Below, piece by piece: positions 1 through 11,292 of a stretch of 64,000 bases of DNA. The notes beneath the pieces are model-generated. The model saw only the letters and a program-made list of their open reading frames with translations, made no database searches and was not told the origin of the DNA. A program made the translations under genes and the position numbers. Positions within the stretch are counted from its first letter, which is position 1; each line of letters begins with the position of its first letter. The stretch is from Peromyscus leucopus (taxonomy: Eukaryota > Chordata > Mammalia > Rodentia > Cricetidae), in contig NC_051068.1 of the NCBI RefSeq assembly GCF_004664715.2, positions 15,069,798 through 15,133,797 of the forward strand, in the 5' to 3' direction.

Positions 1-1384
1 TATGAGTCCACATTAGGCAAAATGGCATTACAGCAACTAGTGTACAATTCTGCAAAATCATTTTAGCTGAGTGACAATCTTCCTATGAGCCATTGACCTG
101 GTCTAGACATCGTTTTTAGAGCCATTAGCTAAAGAATTTGTGTTATGTAGAACTGAGCACAGAGATTTGGGAATAGTTGAGCTGATTGGAAAAGACGGTG
201 GGTGCTGTAAGTTTCAATGTAAGTTATCAATCTGAATTAAAGACCTCGTTAGCTCCCGGTGCTTGATATGAAAGCACCCAGGCTCACACAATAGGTCACA
301 CTCAAGTGACTCTCTCCTTAAGAATTCAACGGTCTTTGCGCCATGCATTGGGGGCAGGAGATAGTAAGAGCCAGCTCCCTGAACCGAGTTTTTCTTAAAG
401 GAACTGACCAGGTGACAGAATGGAGTCACTGTGCATGAAAAAAGGAAAAAATACAAAAATAATTTGACCTCCTGAAAGAATCAATTTTTCTGTGAAGTGG
501 AGCAAGACGCTAACAAGTGCTCCCAGGAGCTTCTCTGCTATTGAAACGCCCCGTGAAGGACTTGCAGAATTCTGCAGGAGGCACTGGGGACTGGGTGTCA
601 GCTGGGGCCAATTCTGTTGCTGGTCTGAATGCATAAAGAGTTTCAGATAGGGTACACCTGTAACCAAGCGGCTGGACTCACCGCAAGGGTGTGTGTTGGC
701 ATGAGGCAGGCAGGGGGCTTATCAGGACATTTAACCGCCACTCATGCATGGAAGAAATAGAATATTAATCCTGTCGAGGTCCCCTAACTAAGAACACTTA
801 CTTCCCTGTGGCTCAAGGTTTATTCCTTTATTATTTGTTTAAAAATGCTGTTTTAGCAATTGATGGGGTTGTAACTTGACTCAGCATTTCCTGTGAGTGT
901 GCGATTCTCCACCTGACTAATGCGGCAGTGGTTGAGGCTTCACTTCCATTGAGAGGTGGTGTCTGCCTGCTGTTACATTCTCTGGTGAACAGGACTTTTA
1001 TGTTCTTCATAGCTTAACACGACTTTATTGCATCAAAATAGTGATTGCTTTAAGTGTGCACTGATGGTGTCCTTTGCATCTGTTTTTTTTTTTAAATCAA
1101 TGCCCTAACCAGTAGTTAAAACAAGGGTAGGTATCCCATATTGACAGACTGGCAAGCTAAGGCTCAGAGAGCAGGAAGGCCAGCTTCACTCAAAGGTGAG
1201 GGAGAGCCAAGGTGTGTCCATCTTTAAGATGCTTCTGACACCTGGCCTGCTGTGGTCTCCTTGATTTTGTCCCACCTCGGGTGTTGGATTCCTGAAGAGA
1301 CACTGGAACCCTTGTAGTCTGCTATTTCTGAGGGACAGGAAGGATTTCACATTCTGGAACTATTGATTTGAACAGTTAATAATG
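1..1384. other. Unassigned sequence, possible MIR remnant
   Basis: No gene or clear repeat is visible. Open frames are under 91 codons on either strand and lack recognisable domains. A stretch near 1125-1230 has the 'ggctcagagag' core and spacing of an old MIR SINE in plus orientation, but it is too diverged to be sure. Confidence 0.4.
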
Positions 1385-1560
1385 TTGGTAAAAGTGTACT
1401 TATGAAGTGGGGTAGGTCATTTGGGATGTGGGAGGAGAAAGGGACATGCATAAGATAGAGCATTAGGGTAAATATGATCCAAGTACACTATATGCATGGA
1501 TGGGGGTGTTATAATGCAAACCATTAGTTTGTACAGTGAATATATACTAAGAAAAATGAC
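1385..1560 (+). repeat. L1 3' UTR end fragment
   Basis: The purine-rich stretch around 1425-1445 is followed by 'aaatatgatccaagtacact' and by 'ccattagtttgtaca', then an A-rich end. This order is typical of the last part of rodent L1 3' UTRs. Only the 3' tail is present, so it is a truncated copy with no coding part. Confidence 0.6.
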
Positions 1561-1930
1561 AAAGACTCAGAGTGGACTACATTACACAAGAGCTACCTAC
1601 CAGACCATAGCAAATGTGTGGTCACCATGGTTACAAGATGTCACACAATGATGCTGTGACTCCTAGGGACTTACCCTGCAGGTGGGATGGGTGACTGAAG
1701 ACATGCGGAGTGTCAGATGGATGTGTGTCTTTTTATATAGAGTGAGTGTGCAAGTGCCACCTGAAGCTCCAGTGTGCAAAGTGGAGTGACCGTCATCAAG
1801 ACCAGTTCCCCGTCCCCTGCTCCTGGTCTGTGTGGAGACTGGCTTATGAGAGAAGCTCAGAGTAAACATGGTAACTGAACAAGTGCATGTGTAAGGATAA
1901 AAGAAACGGTAACGGCCACAGAAAGGTGAA
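1561..1930. other. Unassigned sequence upstream of mys-like element
   Basis: I see no gene or familiar repeat here. A long minus-strand open frame (1663-2115) runs into the LTR that follows. It is treated as chance because half of it lies in LTR sequence. Confidence 0.5.
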
Positions 1931-1936
1931 GCAGCT

Positions 1937-2282
1937 TGCTGTGGATATTGCTCTATATAAATAAAACACTGATTGGCCAGTGGCCAGGCAGGAAGTAGGT
2001 GGGACAAGGAGAGAGGAGAATTCTGGGAAGCAGAAGGCTGAGGAGGGAGACACTGCAGCCACCGCCAGGACAAGCAGCATGTAAAGACACCGGTAAGCCA
2101 CCAGCCACGTGGCAAGGTATAGATTTATAGAAATGGGTTAATTTAAGATAAAAGAACAGTTAGCAAGAAGCCTGCCATGGCCATACAGTTTATAAGTAAT
2201 ATAAGTGTCTGAGTGATTATTTTATAAGTGGATTGTGGGAGTGCAGGGCTTGGGGAGCCTGGAGAGAAGCCCTCCAGCAACA
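1937..2282 (+). repeat. 5' LTR of mys-like element
   Basis: The LTR is 346 bp, starts 'tgctgtgg' and ends 'cagcaaca'. By eye it differs from the 3' LTR by about 13 substitutions and a 1-bp indel, and it lacks a 19-bp tandem duplication present there. The divergence (roughly 4 percent) marks an insertion that is neither very recent nor ancient. A 'ctatataaataaaa' stretch lies about 15 bp from the start; whether it acts as a promoter is not known. Confidence 0.88.
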
Positions 2283-2284
2283 AA

Positions 2285-2296
2285 TGGCGCCCAACG
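2285..2296 (+). other. Primer-binding site, tRNA-Lys type
   Basis: 'tggcgcccaacg' sits 2 bp after the 5' LTR. It matches the first 12 nt of the Lys-type primer site (complement of the tRNA-Lys 3' end). The next bases diverge from the 18-nt canonical site, probably by mutation. Confidence 0.85.
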
Positions 2297-4521
2297 GCTC
2301 AAGTTTCCACCTTAAACCTGAGAATATTTAATAACCAATTCTAAACAGAGCCAAAACCAGGTTCCTGCTTCTTGTCTCATATGGGCAGCTAGATGCCGCA
2401 AAACGCGGGTTTGAACACTGGCGGGTGCCTGGCATTTACGTTTGACCGGCAGTATGGCGAGAATGAGGCGTCTGCCAGCGGCACATTACGCTGTGTGGTA
2501 GATTTAGTCTTTACTAGTATTAAAAAAAAAAAGGTTTCTGGGCTACACGCTGCTTTGATAAGAATCATTTAGACCCACTATTTCTGAGAATTGATGGCTC
2601 CCAGAGCTGGCAGAAAACGTACCACTGCCATGTTGGGAAGCTGAAATGGGCGGAGCCAGCAGCCACAGCGCTGTTTCAGGCTTAAAAGGCTACAGTTTAA
2701 ATCAATAAGTTCGCAATAAGACTGATTCAGATGAAATAGTTTATAATGCATGTAAAAATGTACGTAGGCTTAAAAAAAAAATATATATATATATACCGTT
2801 ATATAAACAAATAGTATCTAAAAATAAAGTGTTTAAAAAAAACAGTGAAGGTAATAAGCCACGTAAAAATGGCTATCACACATAAAATCTGGATTATGTT
2901 GTCTTTGATATTCCTAACTAAAGAAAAACATTTGATTGTAAAAGCTGTTCACTTATGCCAAAATGTAAATTTTAAAGGTACCTTGACTTCAAAATTTGGA
3001 TATAAGGATATGTTACTTTGGAAAAGAGGTTCTGCTTTTGTTTTCACAGAAAGCCAGAGGCTACGGATTTGTTCCATATTAAGATACATCAGGTTTGACC
3101 AGCCAAGACTCCCTGAAAGATCTCCGATGACACCATGGCCCAGATGATTCAACATCCAGAACGGTTTCAAGGCAACTGTTTCACACAATACAGCCTCACG
3201 GACTACCCCATAGGCCTAAAATTTAATTTGCGTCCCCATAAGATACAGCGCCCCCCTCCAGCAGGAAGTAGTAAGAGATGCTGCGCCCAAATTCCCAAAT
3301 ATACCAAGTTGGCTTTAGAGGTGGAATTGGCTCACTCCCCCTCTAAACCCAGACATATTGCTTTAAAAAAAAAATGGTTAAGAGATTCTTGTGTCCCAAA
3401 TCAAAAGAGCCCTCTGGTGTGGGACAGAGAAAAACCAATATCTTTATTTAAAACAGGTTGATTATAAATGTGGTCTCTTTCTAAAAAAGAAAATGGGATA
3501 TGATATAGATATATAGGAGGATATGGAGATGATAAGATAAAAGGGTAGATTAATGAACCTACTTTTAAAGAACAACTTGTTTAAAATGTTTTACATTGGT
3601 ATAGATTTTAGTTTATGTTTAAAACGTTTTACATTGGTATAAATTTTAGTTTATTGATACAGATTTGAAGTTAATTTCGTTATACTGTATATGTATTTCT
3701 ATTCTTGTTTAAGGTATTATGTTTAACTCATTTAAAATTATAATGAATAATTAAAAATAGATTAATAATTAGTCATCTATGATAATCATATTTGTAGCCA
3801 TGTTAGTTAAGTCTTCTAGGTATACATAGATATATTTCAGATAGATAGGTAATCTTCAAACACTTCATAGACCTAGAGAATATGGCATTTAAATAACTTA
3901 AAATTCTGTTGACGTGAGACACAATTGCTCCTGGCAGCACCAATTGATCCTGAGAGAATGTTGGGCTTCTAAGACATTTTCATTTGGAAGTTTGTCTTCT
4001 TGGCACAAAATGGCCTACTGGGCAAAGAACTGCCCTTGCCTTGACGGCTGACAGTACAAATGCAATACTGCTCCTTTCTGGACAAGCGGGACACAAGGAA
4101 AGCGACCACTGTACTCTGCCAAGACAGGGTAAGATGGTCTCTCAGAATTCCTGCTTCTGAAAATGGTCTGTTGGATACTCTAGGCCTGTAGCCAATTTAA
4201 ATGCACCAACAATGCTGAGAAACATTAGGTGACTGTCCAGGCTGCCAGCTGTCTTGGTCTACTTTTGCAAGATTCCCGAAAGTTGCATCCATCTACCATT
4301 TCTCAGGTACCATTATGTTCCTTCTCAGGTCTTTGATGTGGTTGAAAACTAGATAGTTGTAATTTCCTCAGTTATGATAAAAGATAAGTTAGATATAAAA
4401 CCTTAAACTCACAAATATAAGATAGATAGGACATCTTCTTTAATATTGTAACTATAATTCTTGCTCAGTAATTGTTTTGTTATATGTAATTTTACCATGT
4501 TAAAGTTAAAACCTTCCTTTT

Positions 4522-4544
4522 AAAAAAAAGAAAAAAAGGGGAAG
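4522..4544 (+). other. Polypurine tract before 3' LTR
   Basis: An uninterrupted A/G run ends 'aggggaag' directly against the first base of the 3' LTR. This is where plus-strand DNA synthesis primes in LTR elements. Confidence 0.85.
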
Positions 4545-4908
4545 TGCTGTGGATATTGCTCTATATAAATAAAACACTGATGGCCAGTGACCAGGCAGGA
4601 AGTAGGTTGCCAGGCAGGAAGTAGGTGGAACAAGGAGAGAGGAGAATTCTGGGAAGCAGAAGGCTGAGGAGGGAGACACTGCAGCCACCACCAGGACAAG
4701 CAGCATGTAAAGACTCTGGTAAGGCACCAGCCACCTGGCAAGGTATAGATTTATAGAAATGGGTTAATTTAAGATAAAAGAACAGTTAGCAAGAAGCCTG
4801 CCATGGCCATACAGTTTATAAGTAATATAAGTGTCTGAATGATTATTTTATAAGTGGAATGTGGGACTGCGGGGCTTGGGGAATCTGGAGAGAAGCCCTC
4901 CAGCAACA
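4545..4908 (+). repeat. 3' LTR of mys-like element with 19-bp tandem duplication
   Basis: The 3' LTR is 364 bp, colinear with the 5' LTR. It carries an extra tandem copy of a 19-bp 'ccaggcaggaagtaggt' unit near 4590-4630. Because reverse transcription makes the two LTRs identical at insertion, the duplication most likely arose afterwards in this LTR. Confidence 0.88.
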
Positions 4909-4914
4909 GCAGCT

Positions 4915-5354
4915 TGAGAAACTCAGGACGCTGGCCCCCATGTCAGCCGTTCACATCGACACCTTCCAGCCTTCTGCTCTCCGGGCGAATCCACCTGCAA
5001 AGGGGAAGCCAATCCCATTCCCCTCAATTTACTTCTGTGCCATCTGAAAAACGTTCATATCTTCCTGTGAAAGACATTTTGAATCTAACAAGTTCAGATG
5101 GACCTAAACTCACCTTGCAAATTAAAAAAAACCAAAAACCCAAAAGACCTGGTTTTGTGTCTTTCGTATGAGGGCTGAATGCCAGACAGTACAGAAAGCA
5201 GGGATCAAAATGATTACAATCAAGGCCGGAACTTTAACAAAACATCACTTCTGAAAAACATCCATTCTGAAACGCGCAGACTGTTATGACAAAAGTCTAG
5301 ACAGTCCTAATGACTCTTAATGTTGAAAAGAAAGAGATGAGAGAAGAGGAATGG
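4915..5354. other. Unassigned sequence
   Basis: Nothing recognisable. A plus-strand frame (4854-5171) begins inside the 3' LTR and has no domain signal, so it is treated as chance. Confidence 0.5.
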
Positions 5355-5540
5355 AGCACGGAAGGAAGGAAGGGAGGGAGAAAGGAAGGAAGAAAGGGAG
5401 GGGGAGAAAAGGAAGAGGAAGGAAAGACAGATGGAAGGAAGGAAGAGAGGACCGAAGAGCAGAGGGTGGGAGGGAAGGAGGGAGGAATGGAAGGAAGTTG
5501 GGAGGAAGGACAGAGGGAGATGGGAGATGGGGAGGGAAGA
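5355..5540 (+). repeat. Purine-rich GGAA/GGGA low-complexity tract
   Basis: Imperfect ggaa and ggga units make up about 185 bp with few pyrimidines. The charged open frames across it (Lys/Glu/Gly/Arg-rich) are artefacts of the repeat, not a protein. Confidence 0.85.
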
Positions 5541-7133
5541 ACTGACTCTGTACTCAGAGCGACAGACTTTCAGTCAGTCTACAGAGCACACACACTGGGA
5601 GGGAGAACCAGACTGGCAGTCAGAGATGTAACACAATACACTCAGGTGCCTTCACAAGTCATGAGCTTTGGGGGCAGACTACCGGGGGCTGAAGACAATT
5701 AACCAGGGTTGTTATTGCCGTTTGCGAGAAGTCAGGTGTGAGAGGCACACACCAATCTCTGAAAACAGGCTGGATTTGCTTAAAAGCAAATGGTTTTTGT
5801 TAGGGGGCTTATTTTACTCATGTCAGAAATATGAAATTACACCATTAAAGGAAGTGGTAAAATCTACATCACCCCCAAGCCTTGGGGATATATCCACATG
5901 TTCCCACACGTTCAACAGCTATGAAAAGTGTGATTCTCATTTTACCAGCTAATCGAGTACTTGGAGGTATTCAATGGGGAGCTTAGCCTCTTACTTTTGA
6001 TTTCTGAGCAATTTCAGAGACACATTCTACTGCAAAATAAACTCAAATGCTTATAATTCCAGGAATTCATGTTATAACCAATGTTTTATGTGGCTTTTTA
6101 CCCGTGGTGTGAGGGAAGCAGACTTTTCGGTTCACCATCGTGGTCTCATTTGAGGTTTTTCTGGAGGGAATTAAGAAAATACTTACTGATTGTACGCATC
6201 TCATTTGTATACATTTTTAAAAAGGTAATGGGGGAAAGTCCTAATAATTAAGAGAGAAGCAACTTTGGCCTAAAAATTTGCAGATCGCTTTGAGTCTCAA
6301 TTCTGTGACTTCTTTCCCTTCTCTCCCTCCTTCTCTCCCTCCCTCCCTCCTTCCTTTCTGTGGTGCTAGTGACGGATCTCAGGACCAGGCAAGTGTCCAG
6401 CCAGAGAACTGTCTTCCCTGGTTCTGACTTTTCCTTTCCTTTTGATCTCACAGTTTGAAGTGGGAATTGTTAAAGGAGATTGGGAATCCCACCCCTTCAA
6501 GCTCCCACTGAAGCACGGGTATCCTCAGAGCAGAAATTGGCCTTTACATTTTCCAATAGTCTTCCAAAAGTTTAAGTGCCATGAATTCTGCTAAATGTTG
6601 AAATATGCAAAATATATTAATTACTTCTGAAAGAACAAAGCATTAAATCACTATAAAGTTACTCTTAATAAATGTATTTTATATTTACAAAAATATAAAA
6701 TTTACATGGAACATAATAGACATAAGACCTATTAGCTTTTATACACATGCACATAAAGTGTTCATGTTGTTTTTCAGCACACCTTTATCAGGAAATTATC
6801 CTTGCAGGAGTATGCTAGTCAGCTGACTAGACAGGGACATCAATGTCAATGACACATCACTGATATTGATAATTAAATGCATTTGTTATACTTTGCATTG
6901 CTATAGGAATGTAAGTCTGTGGGTTTGCATTTGTGTTGACTAATGTTTGAATTTAATGCACACAATTGTCATGAACCAAACAACTACCTAAGACTCAGTT
7001 TAATTTTCTTGCTACACATGCTGAGTGGAGGTCATTTCCTTGGGTGATAAATAAAAAATGGTATTTGTATTTATTTAGGGATGATCCTGTGGAAGCATGC
7101 TTTAAAGAAGAACTGTGAATCTCAAGCACCATT
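5541..7133. other. Unassigned sequence, partly A/T-rich
   Basis: No gene or clear repeat is seen. A short cctccc tract lies at 6313-6360. The part from about 6560 to 6720 is strongly A/T-rich. Confidence 0.5.
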
Positions 7134-7277
7134 TTCCCAGACCCTAACCCTAACCCTAACCCTAACCTAACCCTAAACTAACATAAACCTATCCCTACCC
7201 CCAAACCATACCACTAACGCTAATTTATCCCTAACCCTAACCTAACCCTGACCTAACCCTAACCTAACCCTTCCCAG
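7134..7277 (-). repeat. Interstitial telomeric repeat block
   Basis: From 7141 to 7270 the plus strand reads ccctaa units, so ttaggg lies on the minus strand. Units are near perfect at both ends and degenerate in the middle (about 7176-7230), including 6-mers shortened to cctaa. The 7-bp repeat ttcccag lies immediately outside on both sides (7134-7140 and 7271-7277). This is the layout expected when telomeric DNA is inserted at a double-strand break with a short duplication. It is not a chromosome end, because ordinary sequence continues on both sides. Confidence 0.93.
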
Positions 7278-7579
7278 ATGGACTGACCATAAAGCGTTCA
7301 CTCGACTGAGTGACTCCCAGGATTATCTCAGCCCCTGGGAACTGTAGTACTTTGCAATATATATGGCATTAGTGTTTTCATATTAATAAAATATTAGTGT
7401 TGTCATTCAAGGAATAGAACACATGAGCTACAGACAAAACCGAAGTCAGTTTCCCATGGGGTTCTGATTTGTTTGCTGTTAATATCAAAGGCCTTACCTT
7501 CTGGAAGCATATGAGCTTTCTACAGACTTACCACACTGTTCTCATGCTGGTCCATCTTGACTTTGACGTTTGGCCCCGA
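7278..7579. other. Unassigned sequence
   Basis: Nothing recognisable between the telomeric block and the next SINE fragment. Confidence 0.5.
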
Positions 7580-7639
7580 GGCCATAATTTGCACTTGGTT
7601 CTGTAAGTACTTTACCAACTGAGCCATCTTCCCAGCCCT
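7580..7639 (-). repeat. SINE head fragment, antisense
   Basis: 'gagccatcttcccagccc' at the right end is the reverse complement of the tRNA-like head (ggctggga...ggctc) shared by B2/B3/B4-type SINEs. The rest of the element is missing or too diverged. Confidence 0.55.
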
Positions 7640-7829
7640 GAGAACATCTCTGAACATGACATCCGTCATCTTACCTGGTCCTTATGATGCGGCATAAAAA
7701 TGGACAGGGTGAGTGCTACATCAAGCACCAGGAGTAGCCTGCCAAGGCCCACTGGGGTGTTTCCTGTCAAGTCTGCGAATGGGAGAAGCCATTCTTTAAA
7801 ATCCAAAATGTTTTCAAAGGGGTTTTCAA

Positions 7830-8048
7830 TTTTTATTGACAACGTTTCTTTTCTGTGTAGAAGTGTTTCGCCTGCATGTATGTCTGTGACCCCCACCTGC
7901 ATGTGCTAGAAAGCCAGAGAAGGGCACTGGATCCTCTGGAACTAGAATTATAGACAATTTTGAAACACCACATGGGTGCTGAGAACTGAGCCTGGGGTCC
8001 TCTGTGTGTTCAACCAGCGCTCTGAATGCTGAGCCATCTCCCAGATCC
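7830..8048 (-). repeat. B3-type SINE, antisense
   Basis: Read on the plus strand it runs from a T-rich end through 'gcctgcatgtatgtctgtg', 'ggatcctctggaac' and 'cacatgggtgctgaga' to 'gctgagccatctcccag'. That order matches an antisense B3/B2-family SINE of about 215 bp. Diverged and old. Confidence 0.75.
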
Positions 8049-8469
8049 CTCAAAGAGTTTTAGAATTTTGAATTTAATCACCGCATTAGGAAAACGTAAA
8101 ATTTGGGTAAAATCTTGGTGGGAGAAAAATATGTGTATAGCTCAAGTTAAGGAGAAAGCTCCAGGTACTTGCCTGTGATGTCCAAGGTGAGATCGAATCA
8201 TTCAGGGAACAAACACTGAATGAGGACTTACTGTACAGCTGGAGGCAGGCTGGAAAGAAGGGAGTAAAGTCAGGAATAAAACACACGTGTCCTGAAGGTT
8301 CACTCACGTTCTCCCGTCAAGCCTCAGAGGTGTGTATGCCTGGCTCCACAGTGTAAATAGCAACAATAGACTAGAAGCCCTCTTCATTTAAAACACATCA
8401 CCACCTGACTGGGGCTTCGAAGAGTTTGAGGTCAGAAAGTCTGACACAGAAACCATACTATTGACCTGT
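8049..8469. other. Unassigned sequence
   Basis: Nothing recognisable. Confidence 0.5.
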
Positions 8470-8575
8470 TTGACCCTGGGTATGGTGGGGCGTGATGGTA
8501 AAACAGAACTCGGTAGCTAAGGCAGGAGGGCACACGTTCAAGGCCAGCCTGGGATACTTAGCGGAGCTTTGACTC
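8470..8575 (+). repeat. Degenerate B1 SINE
   Basis: 'ggtatggtggggcgtgatgg', then 'aggcaggagggcacacgttc' and 'aaggccagcctggga' follow the 7SL-derived B1 order in plus orientation, ending in an A-rich stretch. It is diverged and lacks the full 3' third. Confidence 0.65.
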
Positions 8576-11023
8576 AAAAAAGAAAGGAGGGCGTGGAATT
8601 AAGGAAAGAAGGAAAGAGTACTGTTACTAATCCTTTCATATTATGAAGGCATGTGAGGGTACACTCCATCCTCCCTTTTTTGTTAAATTGGCACTGGTAT
8701 TTCTTGAAAAATATTCTGGAAATACATGCTAAGATTTATGACTCAATAACACTAGTTTTAATGGTTTTGACTCCCCAGTCTTATTTTACCCATTTCTTCC
8801 AACAACAATAGAAAAATTAACCCAAGGAAATGTGGTTCTGTTGGGATGGCTCACTGTGGAGCTGTGGGGAACTTATAGAAAAAAAATTTGTGTCTTTCAA
8901 TGCAATTTCTGTCAACTGAACCACAAACTTTGGAAAATGAAGAGTAAGCAATAGACTCAAGACTCTAAGAGTTAAAGGAAATATCATCACCTCAGAATTA
9001 CACCTTTCATTTTTTTACATTTCGGGGAAAACCAGTTTTAATGTATGTGACTGAAGTGTTTTACTAAAGAATGTGAAATAAACGTCTTTTGTATTGTATT
9101 TCATAGAAAACAATGGCTTAAATTTTAAAACAAGCTGTACGTAGGAATGGGAAAAGGAGAAAAGAACAGACTAAAAAGAGTAACCCACGGTATGGGTGCT
9201 TTCAAAAGGGAAACAGATTTCTAAATGCAACTAGTGGCACTGAAAGCTAAATTAAACAATATGTTAAATGTTGTCTGTGCGATGTAGCTGGTTTTTCCAG
9301 TCTAGTCACTAAAGACATTGTAAAGGTCACACTACTCAGGAAGACCTAAGAATGCCAACAAAATGAATGCAATTTGTTTCTGAGCATAGTTACATGTATC
9401 AGACAGTGGCTTATGGACTTTTTGCCACTGGTCCTAGTGATCTTTGAGGTGAACTGACATTACTCCATAATTCAAGCAAAGCTAGGCAGTTCCTTTAGAA
9501 GATGGGAATATAGTCAGCCTCCCAACACTAAAAAAAGTACCTATGTTCTCTAGTGGGCAGTGGACCAGGCAAGATCTGCGCTCTGGAGGAGGTGAAAAGA
9601 CAGCAGCCCCACTTCTTTTCAATTTGGAACTCAGTCTCTAAGTTTACATTTGCTTTCCCATCAGATTTTAATGTGAAATCAGTGGTAAGAAAAGACGCAT
9701 ACACTTCAAAGAGTTAGCAAGCCTAAGATTGTCATAGTAACACTAATAAAAAAAAACCCTTAATGCATCATACTTACAGAGATTCTAATATGTTCTTATC
9801 TATGGTGCTTAGTGTACAAGTTTTCAGCATATCACAGAATGACACATATCAATCACTCTTTTACCTAACATCATTATAACATTTTTGGAAGAAGCATAAA
9901 CTTCCGACAAGAGTTCTTTGGGTGAACATGCATGGTATCTTGTTTCTCAAAGTTACTTTTTAATTACTCTTTCTCATTAGGTGTAATAAATATGTGTGAC
10001 TGAGTTCTGAGATCTAAAGGAGAAACAAACAAACAAACAAGCAAACACCCCCACCCCAAACCCAAGGTTGCCCTTTGTGACTGAAAATCAGTGACAGTGA
10101 TGTGGGAATCATGCCTCAGGAAGGTGTTGCTCCTGTGGGCCACCCTGCTGGAAAATTCTGATCTAGTTGCAACCTGAACTCAATAGCTTGAAAATAGCAA
10201 ACCAGTAATTTTGTGAATCCAATCAGAGAACAAAAATCACAGAATATTCCAGCAAGTAAGAAAATGGAGTTGTAAATATCAGCCTCGTTTATTTCCCATT
10301 ACCACAGCTGGAGGCAAGAAAAGGACATGGCTCTGTATAATACAGTCCGGTCAGAATTATCACACACAACGAGCTCGAAGACTCCAGCGAAATATTAGGA
10401 AGAGAAGGCAGGGCACTTTTGTGCAGCATGCCAGTTGTGGCTCACTGTCCCTCATTGTATTTAGAAATCATACCTAGTTTAAAGATGAGTTTACTTTGAA
10501 ATTTATAATGATAGCTGACCTGCCCCCATTTGCCCAAAAGTAAATTATAATAAGGCTGTCTCCAAGCCAATATTATTTGTAAAGAACTAGGGTATCTTTT
10601 TTATACCACACACCTTGATGCTAATTTTTGCAAAGACTCTCATATCTGAGTTTCCTTGATCTCAGCCGCTGATGTACTGGATATTCTGCGAGTTCTTTTC
10701 CATCACGTGCATCTTGCAAACATGCTTGTGTCAGAACCCTTATCTGCTCACCCTTGACAAATGCTGACCTGAGGCAGCCTGCCTCTGCCAGTGCCTGAAG
10801 CTAGATCCTGCATGACATCTTCTGTTGAGGATGTACCCCATTGGACCACAGATCACATGCCTTCAAGGTACACATGTGGCTCCTGAATTTCATCTCTACT
10901 CAGACATCCTAAAGTCCCATGTCCCTTTCTTTGTTTCTCTAATTGTAGTGGCTCTCTCGTTTTCTTTGACTTCATTGACCTTGAATATTTTGCACATTAA
11001 AAGACAAAACCAAACTGTTTAGT
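8576..11023. other. Unassigned sequence, repeat-poor
   Basis: About 2.4 kb with no gene and almost no recognisable repeat apart from a short caaa run at 10024-10050. The lack of repeats suggests old unique DNA, but I see no coding signal. Confidence 0.5.
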
Positions 11024-11115
11024 GGCTGGGGAGACTCTCGGGGGTGGGGTGGGGTTGGAATGCTTTTTGCTCTTCACAGGATCTGAGTTTGGTCCTTAGC
11101 ATCCATGTCATGGGT
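11024..11115 (+). repeat. B2/B3-type SINE fragment
   Basis: 'tggctggggagactctc' followed by 'gctcttcacaggatctgag' and 'ccttagcatccatgtcatgg' fits the first half of a B2/B3 SINE in plus orientation. The G-rich stretch inside is a local expansion. Confidence 0.55.
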
Positions 11116-11119
11116 CTCT

Positions 11120-11292
11120 TCACATGTCTTAATCTCCTTATTTTAAGGAACCCAGTCAGATCGGGTTTGGGTCCATACAGTTGATCTCACTTTAACTTAA
11201 TTGCTCACTGAAAGGCCTATCTCCAAACACAGCCACATTGTGAGGTCATGGACATTAATAATTTGGGGAACACAGTACAGGTCACACCTTCA
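11120..11292 (+). repeat. Possible ancient interspersed repeat
   Basis: 'ctatctccaaacacagccac', 'attgtgaggtcatggac' and 'aatttggggaacac' resemble a sequence common in other placental genomes as an old repeat end. I cannot name the family with confidence. Confidence 0.4.

Larger units (their letters stand above)
2283..4544 (+). mobile_element. Interior of mys-like element, non-coding
   Basis: The region opens with the primer-binding site and closes with the polypurine tract. Between them it is largely A/T-rich. Two short plus-strand frames (2845-3147 and 3135-3461) partly overlap, and neither shows a recognisable gag, protease, polymerase or envelope motif to me. The first part, to about 2540, is richer in CpG than the rest. 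This is consistent with an element that keeps cis signals but no usable proteins. Confidence 0.75.
1931..4914 (+). mobile_element. Complete mys-like LTR retrotransposon with 6-bp target duplication
   Basis: Two LTRs (1937-2282 and 4545-4908) flank 2262 bp of interior. The copy is bounded on both sides by the 6-bp repeat gcagct (1931-1936 and 4909-4914), so both ends are intact. The LTRs begin with tg and end with ca. A Lys-type primer site follows the 5' LTR and a polypurine tract precedes the 3' LTR. Total length is 2972 bp and the 5' LTR is 346 bp, close to what is known for mys elements of Peromyscus (about 2.8 kb, LTRs about 343 bp). The 6-bp duplication fits ERV2-class integrase. The interior has no long reading frame, so the copy is non-autonomous and must have been moved by enzymes supplied in trans. 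The family name is inferred from structure and remembered features. Confidence 0.88.

Noticed and set aside
1663..2115. 150-codon minus-strand open frame
   Set aside because: It runs through the mys-like LTR and the same frame type recurs at the 3' LTR (4506-4741). Its content is LTR sequence, not a gene.
5310..5702. 130-codon plus frame rich in Lys, Glu, Gly and Arg
   Set aside because: Explained by the purine-rich simple repeat; no domain on either side of it.
7141..7270. CRISPR-like or satellite array
   Set aside because: The unit is the 6-bp telomere repeat; there are no spacers, and the genome is mammalian.
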